Positions 1 through 8,415 of a stretch of DNA of 41,063 nucleotides are shown here, piece after piece. Made by a program: the position numbers and the translations under genes. Numbering within the stretch: position 1 is the first letter of the stretch; each line of letters starts with the position of its first letter. Below the pieces are notes generated by a model. That model was not told the origin of the DNA. It saw nothing but the letters and a program-made list of their open reading frames with translations, and did no database searches. This DNA is from Methanobacteriota archaeon (GTDB taxonomy: Archaea; Halobacteriota; Methanosarcinia; Methanosarcinales; Methanosarcinaceae), in the NCBI GenBank assembly GCA_016841265.1, contig JAENZL010000010.1, forward strand, positions 56,648-97,710, written 5' to 3'.

Positions 1-96
1 TTTTAATTTCAACTGTTTTTAATTTCAACTGTTTTTAATTTCAACTGTTTTTAATTTCAACTGTTTTTAATCTAAACTGTTTTTAATCTAAACTGT
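1..96. repeat. 16-bp tandem repeat, six copies
   Basis: Six head-to-tail copies of a 16-bp unit (ttttaatttcaactgt). The last two copies carry a tct/aaa variant (ttttaatctaaactgt). The array begins at the window edge, so its true length is unknown. No gene overlaps it. Confidence 0.95.
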
Positions 97-485
97 TTTG
101 GACTGGATTTTTTGATTTTAATTGTTCTTTTCCGGATTTATCAGGATATCATCACCCTGTAGGACACCCGGCCCGAAATTATCAGAGCAATGGCTGTTCT
201 GTATTTAACATTTGTAACTCCATTTATTATTAATGATTTTGATATCTCTTTATTCATTTTTCATATTTTTGCGACCCCAATGTTATGGGAAGGACTCTGT
301 TATTTGTAATTTTATTCTGCCCTATCCCACGAAGGCCTGTCCCACGAAAGAGGATATTGCATCATTGAACAAAAAATACAGAGTGTCTAGCCAGACAGAT
401 AACCTTTTTTAAGTTCAAAACAATATCATAATTATTCTTTTTGGGGGTCTTAAACGGATCCTGAAAAGAATGGGGGAACAATTTT
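97..485. other. AT-rich intergenic region upstream of the beta-helix gene
   Basis: I see no convincing gene here. A short direct repeat (cccacgaa) lies near 328-350. A purine-rich stretch (gggggaac) about eight bases before 486 fits a ribosome binding site for the beta-helix gene. The minus-strand ORFs in this area are shadows. Confidence 0.5.
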
Positions 486-2276
486 ATGGGCATTAATGGG
501 GATTCAAAAAGGAAGGGATGCATTGCGATTTTAATTTTTGTGATAGCAATCTCTGCCAATATTACCTTCCATGCACCATCTGCAATGGGGTCTCCTGTAT
601 ACGTTAAAGGAAACGGAACCGGAGACTTTAACAGTGGAGCCAGCAATAATAACGTCCAGATAGCTCAAGCCCTTAAGTTTGGGGCAGAGAACTTCGATTT
701 TAAATGCGTGCATCTTAAGAGCCCCTCCAGATACCTTACAGGCTATACCCCTTTTAGCAGTGCTGGTGTCGCAGATGAGGGTGATTCAGATGCAGGTATC
801 AGATTAATTGATGAGGCAGGTAAGGGTCTGTTTATTCCTTTGATGACAAATGGATTTTATAACCTGATGCCTGCTAATAAACCTACTAGCATCATTTCCT
901 CTCTGGTCGTACATGTTCTGTTCTTTGTTTTCTGCATTGGTGTAGTAGTGGCCTATGCTAATGCTGGACCCCACCCTCTCAAGGACCCTTCATTCAGGGA
1001 CGCCATGAAAGCCCTGTTACCACTGTTATTTGCAAGTTTCTTACTTGTGTTATTCCTATCCCCACGCATCGCGCCCATTTATGATACATCGGATGAGTCA
1101 GAATATGTTCAGATATCCAAAGAGAGTGGAATTGTTACGGTAAAGAATGAAAAAGGTTCTGTGATCTACAGCGGCTCCGATGATGTAGATGCAATAGAGA
1201 CGGCTTTAAATGAGATCGATTATGGGGATATACTCTTTGAAAATGGTAAGTATGATATCGACCGTACAATTCGTTTAAAATCCGACATATCCTTCATCGG
1301 AAATGAAAAAGTTACATTTAACTGTTTTAATGGTATAGCATTTGACACTGGAAGTGGTGGTTATTCTTCATCGACAATATTATTGATAGAGCACCTTGAC
1401 GAAGGTGATACAAATATAAACTTGTCAAGTGTAGCCGGATTAAACGTTGGGGATTATATAAAAATCTCAGACGACTTCAGTATTCGCAATCTCAATGGGG
1501 ATACTGATTACAAGAACGGAGAGATAGTAAAAATAATCGCTATTGATGGTATAAACATCGAAATTGATAGACCGTTGTATGACTCTTATTGTAAAACAAA
1601 AAATGCCAAGATAAGAAAAATATCAATGTTTGAAAACATCACATTTAAAAACATTAATTTCGTAGGTTATGGAATTGAGACGAGTTCCACTGCGATCAGA
1701 TTTTATGGTGCGAGAAATTGTAATATTACAAATTGTGAATTTTCAGACTTTGGGATCCGTGCTACTGTTTTCTTAGATTGTTTGGATTGTGTTATAGATT
1801 CAAACACCTTTAGGCGTGTCTTCTACACTGGAATGGGATATGGGATAAATATTGCCAATGCATGCGACAATATTACAATAACAAATAACTCCTTCTTGGA
1901 ATTGGGAAGACATTACATTGCTGTTGGTAGTAACACAGGACATAAGATCTCGGACGGCTTTAGTAGACATATAACTATACAAAACAATGTTTTTGAAGAT
2001 TGTGCCGACGAAGCCATAAACACACACCGTCCTAACAGATGCGTAATAACTATTACTGATAATGATTTCTATAACTGCCGAAAAGCCATCGAACTCAGCA
2101 ACAGTAACAGTGTGATAAAAAACAATAATATTGTTGGCTGCTATGCAACAGGTATTGAAACATATGGAACAGGCAGTCATCTTATAGAAGGAAATTCCTT
2201 CAGAGGAAATGAAAGGGATTACATGTGTGAAGCTATCTCTGAAATAAAAGACAATTCGTTTACTAAAAATAGTTAA
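486..2276 (+). CDS. secreted parallel beta-helix (PbH1/NosD-like) surface protein, chimeric N-terminus
   Basis: The 596-residue protein starts with a signal peptide (about residues 11-33). Residues 36-80 (VYVKGNGTGDFN, then QIAQALKF) match the opening of methanogen surface beta-helix proteins. The pattern then breaks. Two hydrophobic segments follow (about 136-158 and 176-192). A second beta-helix start occurs at about 218-265 (IVTVKNEKGSVIYSGSDDVD), and from about 385 onward there are Asn/Ile-rich PbH1 rungs (ITFKNINF, NITNCEFSDFG, ITIQNNVFEDC, VIKNNNIVGC). Having two helix starts and two membrane-targeting regions in one ORF suggests a fusion of two gene starts. The ribosome site is gggggaac. 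The role is inferred as a cell-surface carbohydrate-binding or carbohydrate-cleaving protein; no catalytic residues were identified. It converges on the polysaccharide cluster. A second start at M120 (843) is possible for the downstream part. Confidence 0.8.
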   Translation: MGINGDSKRKGCIAILIFVIAISANITFHAPSAMGSPVYVKGNGTGDFNSGASNNNVQIAQALKFGAENFDFKCVHLKSPSRYLTGYTPFSSAGVADEGDSDAGIRLIDEAGKGLFIPLMTNGFYNLMPANKPTSIISSLVVHVLFFVFCIGVVVAYANAGPHPLKDPSFRDAMKALLPLLFASFLLVLFLSPRIAPIYDTSDESEYVQISKESGIVTVKNEKGSVIYSGSDDVDAIETALNEIDYGDILFENGKYDIDRTIRLKSDISFIGNEKVTFNCFNGIAFDTGSGGYSSSTILLIEHLDEGDTNINLSSVAGLNVGDYIKISDDFSIRNLNGDTDYKNGEIVKIIAIDGINIEIDRPLYDSYCKTKNAKIRKISMFENITFKNINFVGYGIETSSTAIRFYGARNCNITNCEFSDFGIRATVFLDCLDCVIDSNTFRRVFYTGMGYGINIANACDNITITNNSFLELGRHYIAVGSNTGHKISDGFSRHITIQNNVFEDCADEAINTHRPNRCVITITDNDFYNCRKAIELSNSNSVIKNNNIVGCYATGIETYGTGSHLIEGNSFRGNERDYMCEAISEIKDNSFTKNS

Positions 2277-2580
2277 TACAACAAAAATCGATAGCTTACC
2301 AGAAGTTCTGTAGTGCAACAGAAGCTGTTTCATGAATTGCCTATGTGCTACTCTTTCCATCTGGAGTAATCCTACATGGATGTGCGTAGGCAATAATGCT
2401 GAGGTATAAAGCCCCCTGGACAACGTGAAAAACTCTGAAAATCCAATTCAGACTATTTGCATATCCTCTTCAAATGGAATGGAAAGCTATTCACTTTTTT
2501 TCTCTGATAATCCGACTTTCCGCAGGCGTGACAAGAAGCTATACTATGAATCTTTGATTCGGCAGGTAAACGTATAAATT
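2277..2580. other. intergenic, no recognisable gene
   Basis: This lies between the convergent beta-helix and nucleotide-sugar dehydrogenase genes. Short open stretches on both strands contain stops and do not resemble a family I know. It may hold degraded insertion-sequence material because a MITE-like element sits directly next to it, but nothing firmer can be said. Confidence 0.4.
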
Positions 2581-2674
2581 AAGGCTCTTCACCATTTCTT
2601 GTGGGTAAGACAAGTTCCACTTCGAGACTGCATCTGTTTTTGTGAGGATTACACACAAAAAAACGAGGAGCCTT
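2581..2674. mobile_element. MITE-like element with ISL3-like terminal inverted repeats
   Basis: The left end begins aaggctcttc and continues tttcttgtgggtaa. The right end, read on the other strand, begins aaggctcctc and continues tttttttgtgtgtaa. The two ends match with one small gap over roughly 25 bp and enclose only about 45 bp with no coding capacity. GGCTCTTC-type ends followed by a TTGTG block recall ISL3-family inverted repeats. That family assignment is from memory and tentative. No clear target duplication is visible. A T-run follows the right end. Confidence 0.45.
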
Positions 2675-2723
2675 TTTTATCTCCAATTTTGATGTGCAGG
2701 GATAAATATGCTCTCGAAAACTG

Positions 2724-4043
2724 TCAGTACCCCTTCCCAAGGCCTAAATATTCAATGTTGGCAATACTTGGAAAAATATTTTTACAATCAACTACCACAG
2801 GAGATTCCATTAGTTTGGTGAAATCACTGGTATTTATTTGTTTGAATTGATCATGATCAACGACAAATATTACACAATCTACACCTTTTAATGCATCTTC
2901 CATGTTCTTTTCAGAACAGAACTCTCCGACATCAGTCTTTATCAATTTTGCATAAGGGTCATAAACCTTAACGCGGGAACCAAGATTCACAAGTTCTTCT
3001 AGTATTTTTTTAGCTGGTGATTCTCTTGTGTCAGCAATATTTTTCTTATATGCTATTCCCATCACTGCAACTGTTGATCCGTATATTCTCTTACCTACCT
3101 TTTTCAGACCATTTTCGACCAAATTCACAGCGTGTATTTTCATGTAATTATTGATCTCGCCGGACGTTTCAATAAATCTCGGTATAAAACCATATTTTTT
3201 CGCCTTATATGACATATAGAAGGGGTCCAGGGGGATGCAATGACCTCCAATCCCGGGGCCCGGATAAAATGGCATAAACCCATACGGTTTTGTCGATGCA
3301 GCATCAACGACCTCCCATGTGTCGACACCCATTTTTTCAAAGATTAAGGCTAATTCATTCACGAGAGCAATATTGACATTTCTGAAGATGTTCTCTACAA
3401 TTTTTACTGATTCAGCTGTTCGAGCATCTTTTACATTCACAACCTTGTTGATAATGCTTCCATAAAGCAAAGATGCAATTTTTGTACATTCTTCATTAAT
3501 ACCCCCAACTACTTTTGGAGTGTTGATAACAGTATATTCCTTATTTCCAGGGTCGATCCGTTCCGGTGAATAAGCAAGACCAAAATCAACTATGGCTTTA
3601 AGTCCGGAATTTTCTAATATTGGAAGAACAACTTCTTCGGTAGTTCCGGGATAGGTTGTACTCTCTAATATCACAAATTGCCCTTTCCTCAGAATATTAG
3701 CAATTGTGCTGCATGAACTCTTTATGTAACTCAAATCAGGTTCGTTCTCATTTGCTAGAGGTGTCGGGACACATATTATTATAAAATCACATTTTTTGAG
3801 ATCTTCACATTTATTTGTTGGATAAAATGACTTATTCAAATGAACGTTTAAATCTTCATCAGATATGTCCTGTATATGGGAGGTTCCCTTCAGTAAATGG
3901 TTAACCAATGAGTCATTTACTTCATACCCTACTACATTGAACTTTTCTGAAAACGAGATCGCAAGTGGAAGACCTACATAACCGAGGCCTATTACACCGA
4001 TATTTGCTGTTCTATCTTCGATTTTTGTAATTAGTTCTTTCAT
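2724..4043 (-). CDS. UDP-glucose/GDP-mannose dehydrogenase family (UDP-N-acetyl-hexosamine 6-dehydrogenase, WbpA-like)
   Basis: The enzyme is predicted to oxidise the C6 hydroxyl of a UDP-sugar twice, using NAD, to give a UDP-uronic acid for a surface polysaccharide or N-glycan. The Rossmann motif near the start is IGVIGLGYVGLPLA. A family-typical substrate loop (AYSPERIDPG) and the catalytic Cys segment (GPGIGGHCIPLDP) are both intact. The C-terminal domain carries GIAYKKNIADTRESP. About 439 residues is the usual length. An ATG seven codons upstream (4061) is open, but a GGGGG ribosome site sits about seven bases before the ATG at 4043, so I prefer 4043. It is the last gene of the minus-strand cluster. 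The WbpA/WecC subtype, and so the exact substrate, cannot be fixed from sequence alone. Confidence 0.92.
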   Translation of the reverse strand: MKELITKIEDRTANIGVIGLGYVGLPLAISFSEKFNVVGYEVNDSLVNHLLKGTSHIQDISDEDLNVHLNKSFYPTNKCEDLKKCDFIIICVPTPLANENEPDLSYIKSSCSTIANILRKGQFVILESTTYPGTTEEVVLPILENSGLKAIVDFGLAYSPERIDPGNKEYTVINTPKVVGGINEECTKIASLLYGSIINKVVNVKDARTAESVKIVENIFRNVNIALVNELALIFEKMGVDTWEVVDAASTKPYGFMPFYPGPGIGGHCIPLDPFYMSYKAKKYGFIPRFIETSGEINNYMKIHAVNLVENGLKKVGKRIYGSTVAVMGIAYKKNIADTRESPAKKILEELVNLGSRVKVYDPYAKLIKTDVGEFCSEKNMEDALKGVDCVIFVVDHDQFKQINTSDFTKLMESPVVVDCKNIFPSIANIEYLGLGKGY

Positions 4044-4075
4044 GGTATTCCCCCCACTCATGAATACGCCATAAA

Positions 4076-5110
4076 TTATTGATTATATTGTTCTATAAAA
4101 TCAACCATAAACTTTGTTACATTGATCTTATCAACCAGCAACTTCTCTCGTTTAGTTTTTCCTTCTTGCCACAGATTAGGATTTTTCAATAATTCAATTG
4201 TCTTATCCAATGCATCTCCATCTATTGATTCTGGATCTGAATAATTATAAACTAAGTCATATTTTTCCTCTTCTTCATCCGTGTACCCCAGCCTCAATGT
4301 ATTAACATAAATTGCATGTGTGCCCAGGACTGCACACTCAGACGCTGTTGTTGCCCCTTCACCTATGTACAATGTCGCATAATACAACAGATCATGCAAT
4401 TTTTCAGGAGAAACTTTTATTTTATATTGTTCTAACTCTGGTTCCAGTTCTACCTCTGAAGTGATTAACACACGTCCATATTTTTTAAGCTTCTTCACAA
4501 ATTCCATCTTGTTCCGTATTCCATGCTGACCAATATCATGGTCTGCATTCCAGGATACAAATCTCAAAATTATGTAAGTCTCAGATTCATTCAATCCAAG
4601 TTCTCTGAGAACTTCCGGGTTTGGTTTGAAATAGTCTGGATGCAAGTACGCAAGTTCATGGTAACCATTGTATCTGATTTGCTTTTTTCCTAGATCCTTT
4701 TTGAAGCAGGAAGGAGTACAAATTATAGTGGCGAAAGGATCTGTTATTAGATGCGCAAGTTTTGCATGTTCAGTATCATCAAAAACAATAGAGGTTTTTC
4801 CTGTCAATTGTCCTACATGAGCAGAATATGCATTACCTACTCCCCCCACGAGGACATCCGCTTTGAAATAATTTGTCATGTTGTATAATTTATATTCTAT
4901 TTTTATCAGCTCAGTGGCCTTTGTAAATAAAGATGATTTTGCAACTCCTAAAACGTCATATTCAAATCCATAAGCATCCAGTAAATCCAATGTAACTTCC
5001 TTGTCTACAACTGTAATTTTACACTCGTGACCTCTTTTTTCCAAATTCCAAATTAAATTTTTAAATAAATGAACTTGTCCGGGATGACAAATATTGAAAA
5101 GTATCCTCAT
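4076..5110 (-). CDS. DUF354 family protein, GT-B/UDP-GlcNAc epimerase-like fold
   Basis: The 344-residue protein begins MRILFNICHPGQVHLFKNL, the typical DUF354 opening. It carries GGVGNAYSAHVGQLTGKTS, where related GT-B proteins bind nucleotide sugar, and ends with a GEGATTASECAVLGTHAIYV segment typical of the family's C-terminal Rossmann domain. DUF354 proteins occur in archaeal and bacterial glycan loci. They are thought to be glycosyltransferases or relatives of UDP-GlcNAc 2-epimerase, but no activity is established to my knowledge. Its start overlaps the stop of the upstream deacetylase-like gene by four bases (ATGA), so the two are translationally coupled. No signal peptide or membrane segment is seen, so a cytoplasmic or membrane-associated role is inferred. 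Confidence 0.85.
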   Translation of the reverse strand: MRILFNICHPGQVHLFKNLIWNLEKRGHECKITVVDKEVTLDLLDAYGFEYDVLGVAKSSLFTKATELIKIEYKLYNMTNYFKADVLVGGVGNAYSAHVGQLTGKTSIVFDDTEHAKLAHLITDPFATIICTPSCFKKDLGKKQIRYNGYHELAYLHPDYFKPNPEVLRELGLNESETYIILRFVSWNADHDIGQHGIRNKMEFVKKLKKYGRVLITSEVELEPELEQYKIKVSPEKLHDLLYYATLYIGEGATTASECAVLGTHAIYVNTLRLGYTDEEEEKYDLVYNYSDPESIDGDALDKTIELLKNPNLWQEGKTKREKLLVDKINVTKFMVDFIEQYNQ

Positions 5111-5883
5111 TTCCTCACCACCAGCAAAACCTTCTTCCCCGAATTAAATGCAAGATCCTCTAACCAGAACAAGACCCAATAAATGCTATTTGAGGTCCAT
5201 CGGCTCGGATGCAGTGAAATATAAAAGTTACCGATTTCATATTTCTTGATCAACCTGATAAGCTCGTCAGTCTTATTAGCAGAGATCTGCTCATTTTTAC
5301 AGGGAATAAAATCTCGCAGGTTATTTTTGGAGTTCCACCCTCTTCCCGCATCAGTAAAATAATTGAGATTTTTCCCTGCAGATAAATGGGCCTCTCCGAT
5401 AAGTCCAAAGTCCCTGAAATCATAGGATTTCCAGAGATCACGATTATCGTATTTTGATAACATGGACCCATGCATACAAATTGTTTTTAGGTTGCAGATA
5501 CTTCTGAATTTATCCACATCATCCTCAAATAATTTGATGGCTTTTTCATGGTCACCCCTTGCAGTGCTCAAGACCTCATAATGATACCCAACCTCATGCC
5601 CCATTCTCTCGATTTCCTGTATGATTTCAGGAACAAAAACATTATTGCGAGTTCTGAAGTAGTAAGTTGCCTGTATCCCCAATTCCTTCTCTATACGTGC
5701 GGTGTCTAAAGCCGTCTCGACCCGTCCATCCACATCATGACGCATCAGGACAAAACGCTCTGGATAATTATTGCCTGAGGTCACGTATTCTCCTACGGTG
5801 ATAGTTGTATAATTTTCTGTAATTGTAGAACAGAATTTATAGAATTTATCAAGTGTAAAATCAAGATTATGAATATTTAGCAT
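5107..5883 (-). CDS. polysaccharide deacetylase-like protein (RHDVD type)
   Basis: This 258-residue protein has the features of a divergent carbohydrate esterase 4/NodB fold: the Asp-rich first motif MRHDVD (about 47-52), the histidine motif HEVGYHYEV (about 95-103), CMHGS and a late SLHPSRW. It likely removes an acetyl group from a sugar or lipid-linked glycan, but activity on a real substrate is inferred. It is closely paralogous to the N-terminal half of the 8405-10105 protein (PERFxLMRHDVD, ELGIxATYYFR and FRDFGxIGEAxLSAG are shared). It ends GKKVLLVVRK at the point where its paralogue continues into a second domain. It overlaps the DUF354 gene by four bases. A GGGG stretch about nine bases upstream supports this start. 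Confidence 0.82.
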   Translation of the reverse strand: MLNIHNLDFTLDKFYKFCSTITENYTTITVGEYVTSGNNYPERFVLMRHDVDGRVETALDTARIEKELGIQATYYFRTRNNVFVPEIIQEIERMGHEVGYHYEVLSTARGDHEKAIKLFEDDVDKFRSICNLKTICMHGSMLSKYDNRDLWKSYDFRDFGLIGEAHLSAGKNLNYFTDAGRGWNSKNNLRDFIPCKNEQISANKTDELIRLIKKYEIGNFYISLHPSRWTSNSIYWVLFWLEDLAFNSGKKVLLVVRK

Positions 5884-6022
5884 TACAGATTACCCCAATT
5901 TATCCCAATTTACCCCATTAACATTACAGGCAGTCCCAATAGACTGCAGTTCCCCATAAATAGTATAGATTGTCCCAATTAATACTACGTATTAACTCGA
6001 TTAACGTGAAAGAGTAACTTGA

Positions 6023-7243
6023 TTAACGTGAAAGATGAAAACGATAATTTAGTATTTCAACTATTTTATCCAGATCTTTTTTGTCCATATTTGGATGAGT
6101 AGGTAAGGTTAAGGTTTTATTTGTCATCTGTTCAGATATTGGGAAATCTGAAGATTTTTCATTGTATAGGTGTGGAAGTGATTCTGGCAGATATGGAGTC
6201 ACTTCTATTCCTGAATTTACAAATAAATTTATGAGTTTATTGCAATTTTCTCTGCTTGTATTTTCAAAGTAGATTGGAAAGCGAGAATATATCGGTTTCA
6301 TCTTTTCGGATACTTCTGGAAAAAACAAACCTTCACGATCTAGATTTTTCATCAGGTAGCTGGCATTTTTAATCCTGGCATTATTATACGTATCTAACTT
6401 TGAAAGTTGCTTTACGCCCAGACTAGCCTGAAACTCTGTGTACTTATACATCAAATCCCCAAGCTCAGAATATGAAATTGAATTTGTCTCCCCCAGATTT
6501 TTATTCCCCATTAGACTATACACTAATGAATAAAAAGCATTAACATTGCAAAGAGAATATCCAAACATATATGCAAAGGTTTTAATTTGATGCATTAAAC
6601 CGTATTTTTTAAAAGTATCATTTATTACAGAGATCTTGTTTGAAAGCTCCCTGTCATCGGTACAAACAATGCCACCATGAATCGTAGTTATTGGCTTTCC
6701 CATATTCAAACTGAATAAACCTGCATCTCCGTAAGTACCGACTTTCTTTTCTTTATATTCAGCCCCCATTGACTGGCAAGAATCTTCAATTACCACGGCT
6801 CCGTGGTCATGGGAGATTTCCGTAATCTTATCTATGGAACAGGGATAACCGAACATATGAGTTGCAATGACAACCCTGGTTTTATTTGAGATCTCATTAT
6901 TAAGGTCATCAGGGTCCATATTATATGTGTAAGGCTCGATATCAACTAATTTGAGTTTCAGCCCCATTGTAGTAACAAGGCGTAGAACATCTTTACAGGT
7001 GTAGGCAGGAACAATAACTTCATCACCTTTTTTTAAACCATATGCCCTCATTATGGTATACAAGCCGGAAAAACCGGAACATGTAAGGTTCACGTACTTG
7101 CAGTTCAGGTAATTAGAGATTTCATCTCGAAACTTTGCGTAAGCAGTTGAATTATTTTTTGAGTTTGCGGACGTTTTAAAATATTCTGACGTAGTTTTCA
7201 ATATCTCTTGTGGATAAATGGGCGCCTGGGAAATAGGGATCAT
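6023..7243 (-). CDS. DegT/DnrJ/EryC1/StrS-family PLP-dependent sugar aminotransferase
   Basis: The 406-residue protein has the fold signatures of nucleotide-sugar aminotransferases: a substrate loop (LTCSGFSGLYTIMRAYGLKK), GDEVIVPAYTCKD, VIEDSCQSMGAEY and the PLP-lysine region SLNMGKPITTIHGG. The lysine is kept, but the usual TTGEGG after it is TTIHGG here, so the enzyme is somewhat divergent. It likely transfers an amino group to a keto-sugar nucleotide. With the dehydrogenase at 2724-4043 it could help make an amino-uronic acid, although no WbpB-like oxidoreductase is present in the window. An AGGAG ribosome site lies about seven bases upstream. It sits in the same-strand cluster with 140-bp gaps on either side that carry short direct repeats. 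Confidence 0.88.
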   Translation of the reverse strand: MIPISQAPIYPQEILKTTSEYFKTSANSKNNSTAYAKFRDEISNYLNCKYVNLTCSGFSGLYTIMRAYGLKKGDEVIVPAYTCKDVLRLVTTMGLKLKLVDIEPYTYNMDPDDLNNEISNKTRVVIATHMFGYPCSIDKITEISHDHGAVVIEDSCQSMGAEYKEKKVGTYGDAGLFSLNMGKPITTIHGGIVCTDDRELSNKISVINDTFKKYGLMHQIKTFAYMFGYSLCNVNAFYSLVYSLMGNKNLGETNSISYSELGDLMYKYTEFQASLGVKQLSKLDTYNNARIKNASYLMKNLDREGLFFPEVSEKMKPIYSRFPIYFENTSRENCNKLINLFVNSGIEVTPYLPESLPHLYNEKSSDFPISEQMTNKTLTLPTHPNMDKKDLDKIVEILNYRFHLSR

Positions 7244-7383
7244 TAGATAACTCCTAACATGTCCTGTCCAATATCAATTACGATGACTTACTGATCTACC
7301 CAAATGGACTGATCTACCCAAAATTTGTTTTTTAATCCCTCGCAACTCTCAATTATCTAAAGACAAACTTTTTTTATAATGAT

Positions 7384-8415
7384 TCAGGGTATGTCTCTCC
7401 TAATATTGGGACCTATTTTTGCTGTCAATGACAAGGGCAATCTACTCCAGACCTTTGCATATTTTCTATATTCATCATGGGGTGGTCTCAGGATCATAGA
7501 CGGTGGGTAATAAGAGTAATTCAGTGAAAATTCAGTACAACCCCAGCGAGTTTTAAATACCTGGTTGCCGGAATTAACCAAACTTCTACCAAAATCAACC
7601 CACGAGAGATTATTTTCAGATGCATATTCCACACAATTCCAGTACATGAAATCATTAGGTGCATATTGGAAAAACTCCGACAGAGTCGCACCCCATGCTG
7701 TGATCAACACATCTTTGAAGGTAAGGAGATAGAAAGAAGCTATTGGAAGGCCATCTATACTTGCTCGGGAGGTGAAAACATTACCTGGGAATTCCTTAAG
7801 TATGTTCTTGAAAAATTCTTGATCGTGAACCGGAGTACCCAGCCGTTTCATACTCCAGGAATAGAGTTCATAAAATTTAGAGATCCCCTCCAAACTTGCA
7901 TCCATTTCATATTTTAAATTACTTTTTATTCCTTTTCTGATTCTATTCCTGACATTTCTGTTCATATTCTTCCAGACATTCTCATGCCCTGCCGAAACAT
8001 CTAAAACGAAAGTGGAGAAATTTCTTGTACAACTAATATTTCCATGACTATTAGTTTTGAAATTTCGAAACTCGCAATAATCCACTCCCAGATTATCTCC
8101 AATATCAATTGCCTCGTCAATTAATGCTTTCTCAACATGATCATCAACAGCACAAACCCCACCATAGGGAGAAAACGGAACAGATACAAGACGCCTTCCA
8201 AAAAACAGATTATTCATATAAAAAAGTGGGAAAATACCAGCTATTTTTCCGACCTCATCTTCAGCAAACAAATAAGAAGGTTTATGGCTATAGGTTTGCT
8301 GGACAACATTTTTCCACCCAATTTGATGATAAAATGTGGTCAGATCATTTTCCATGACAAAGTCTCCCCACCTTTTTTCGTCTTTTGGTTTCAATTTTTT
8401 TATCTCAAACTCCAT
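7384..8415 (-). CDS. FemAB-like acyltransferase, XrtA/PEP-CTERM-associated type (GNAT fold)
   Basis: The 343-residue protein resembles the FemAB family proteins found in bacterial exosortase A polysaccharide loci. It shows FYHQIGWKNVV near the N-terminus, PFSPYGGVC, NRNVRNRIRKG (a basic linker typical of FemAB proteins) and a C-terminal GNAT-type half with IASFYLLTFKDVLITAWGA and WVDFGRSLVNSGN. Family members transfer an acyl or aminoacyl group. The substrate here is unknown and is inferred to be a glycan or its lipid carrier. No signal peptide or membrane span is seen. Its start overlaps the end of the two-domain deacetylase gene by 11 bases, so the two are co-transcribed and probably coupled. 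Confidence 0.85.
   Translation of the reverse strand: MEFEIKKLKPKDEKRWGDFVMENDLTTFYHQIGWKNVVQQTYSHKPSYLFAEDEVGKIAGIFPLFYMNNLFFGRRLVSVPFSPYGGVCAVDDHVEKALIDEAIDIGDNLGVDYCEFRNFKTNSHGNISCTRNFSTFVLDVSAGHENVWKNMNRNVRNRIRKGIKSNLKYEMDASLEGISKFYELYSWSMKRLGTPVHDQEFFKNILKEFPGNVFTSRASIDGLPIASFYLLTFKDVLITAWGATLSEFFQYAPNDFMYWNCVEYASENNLSWVDFGRSLVNSGNQVFKTRWGCTEFSLNYSYYPPSMILRPPHDEYRKYAKVWSRLPLSLTAKIGPNIRRDIP

Noticed and set aside
2599-2850. 83-codon plus-strand frame over the MITE and dehydrogenase end
   Set aside because: It spans a mobile-element remnant and the antisense of the dehydrogenase C-terminus.
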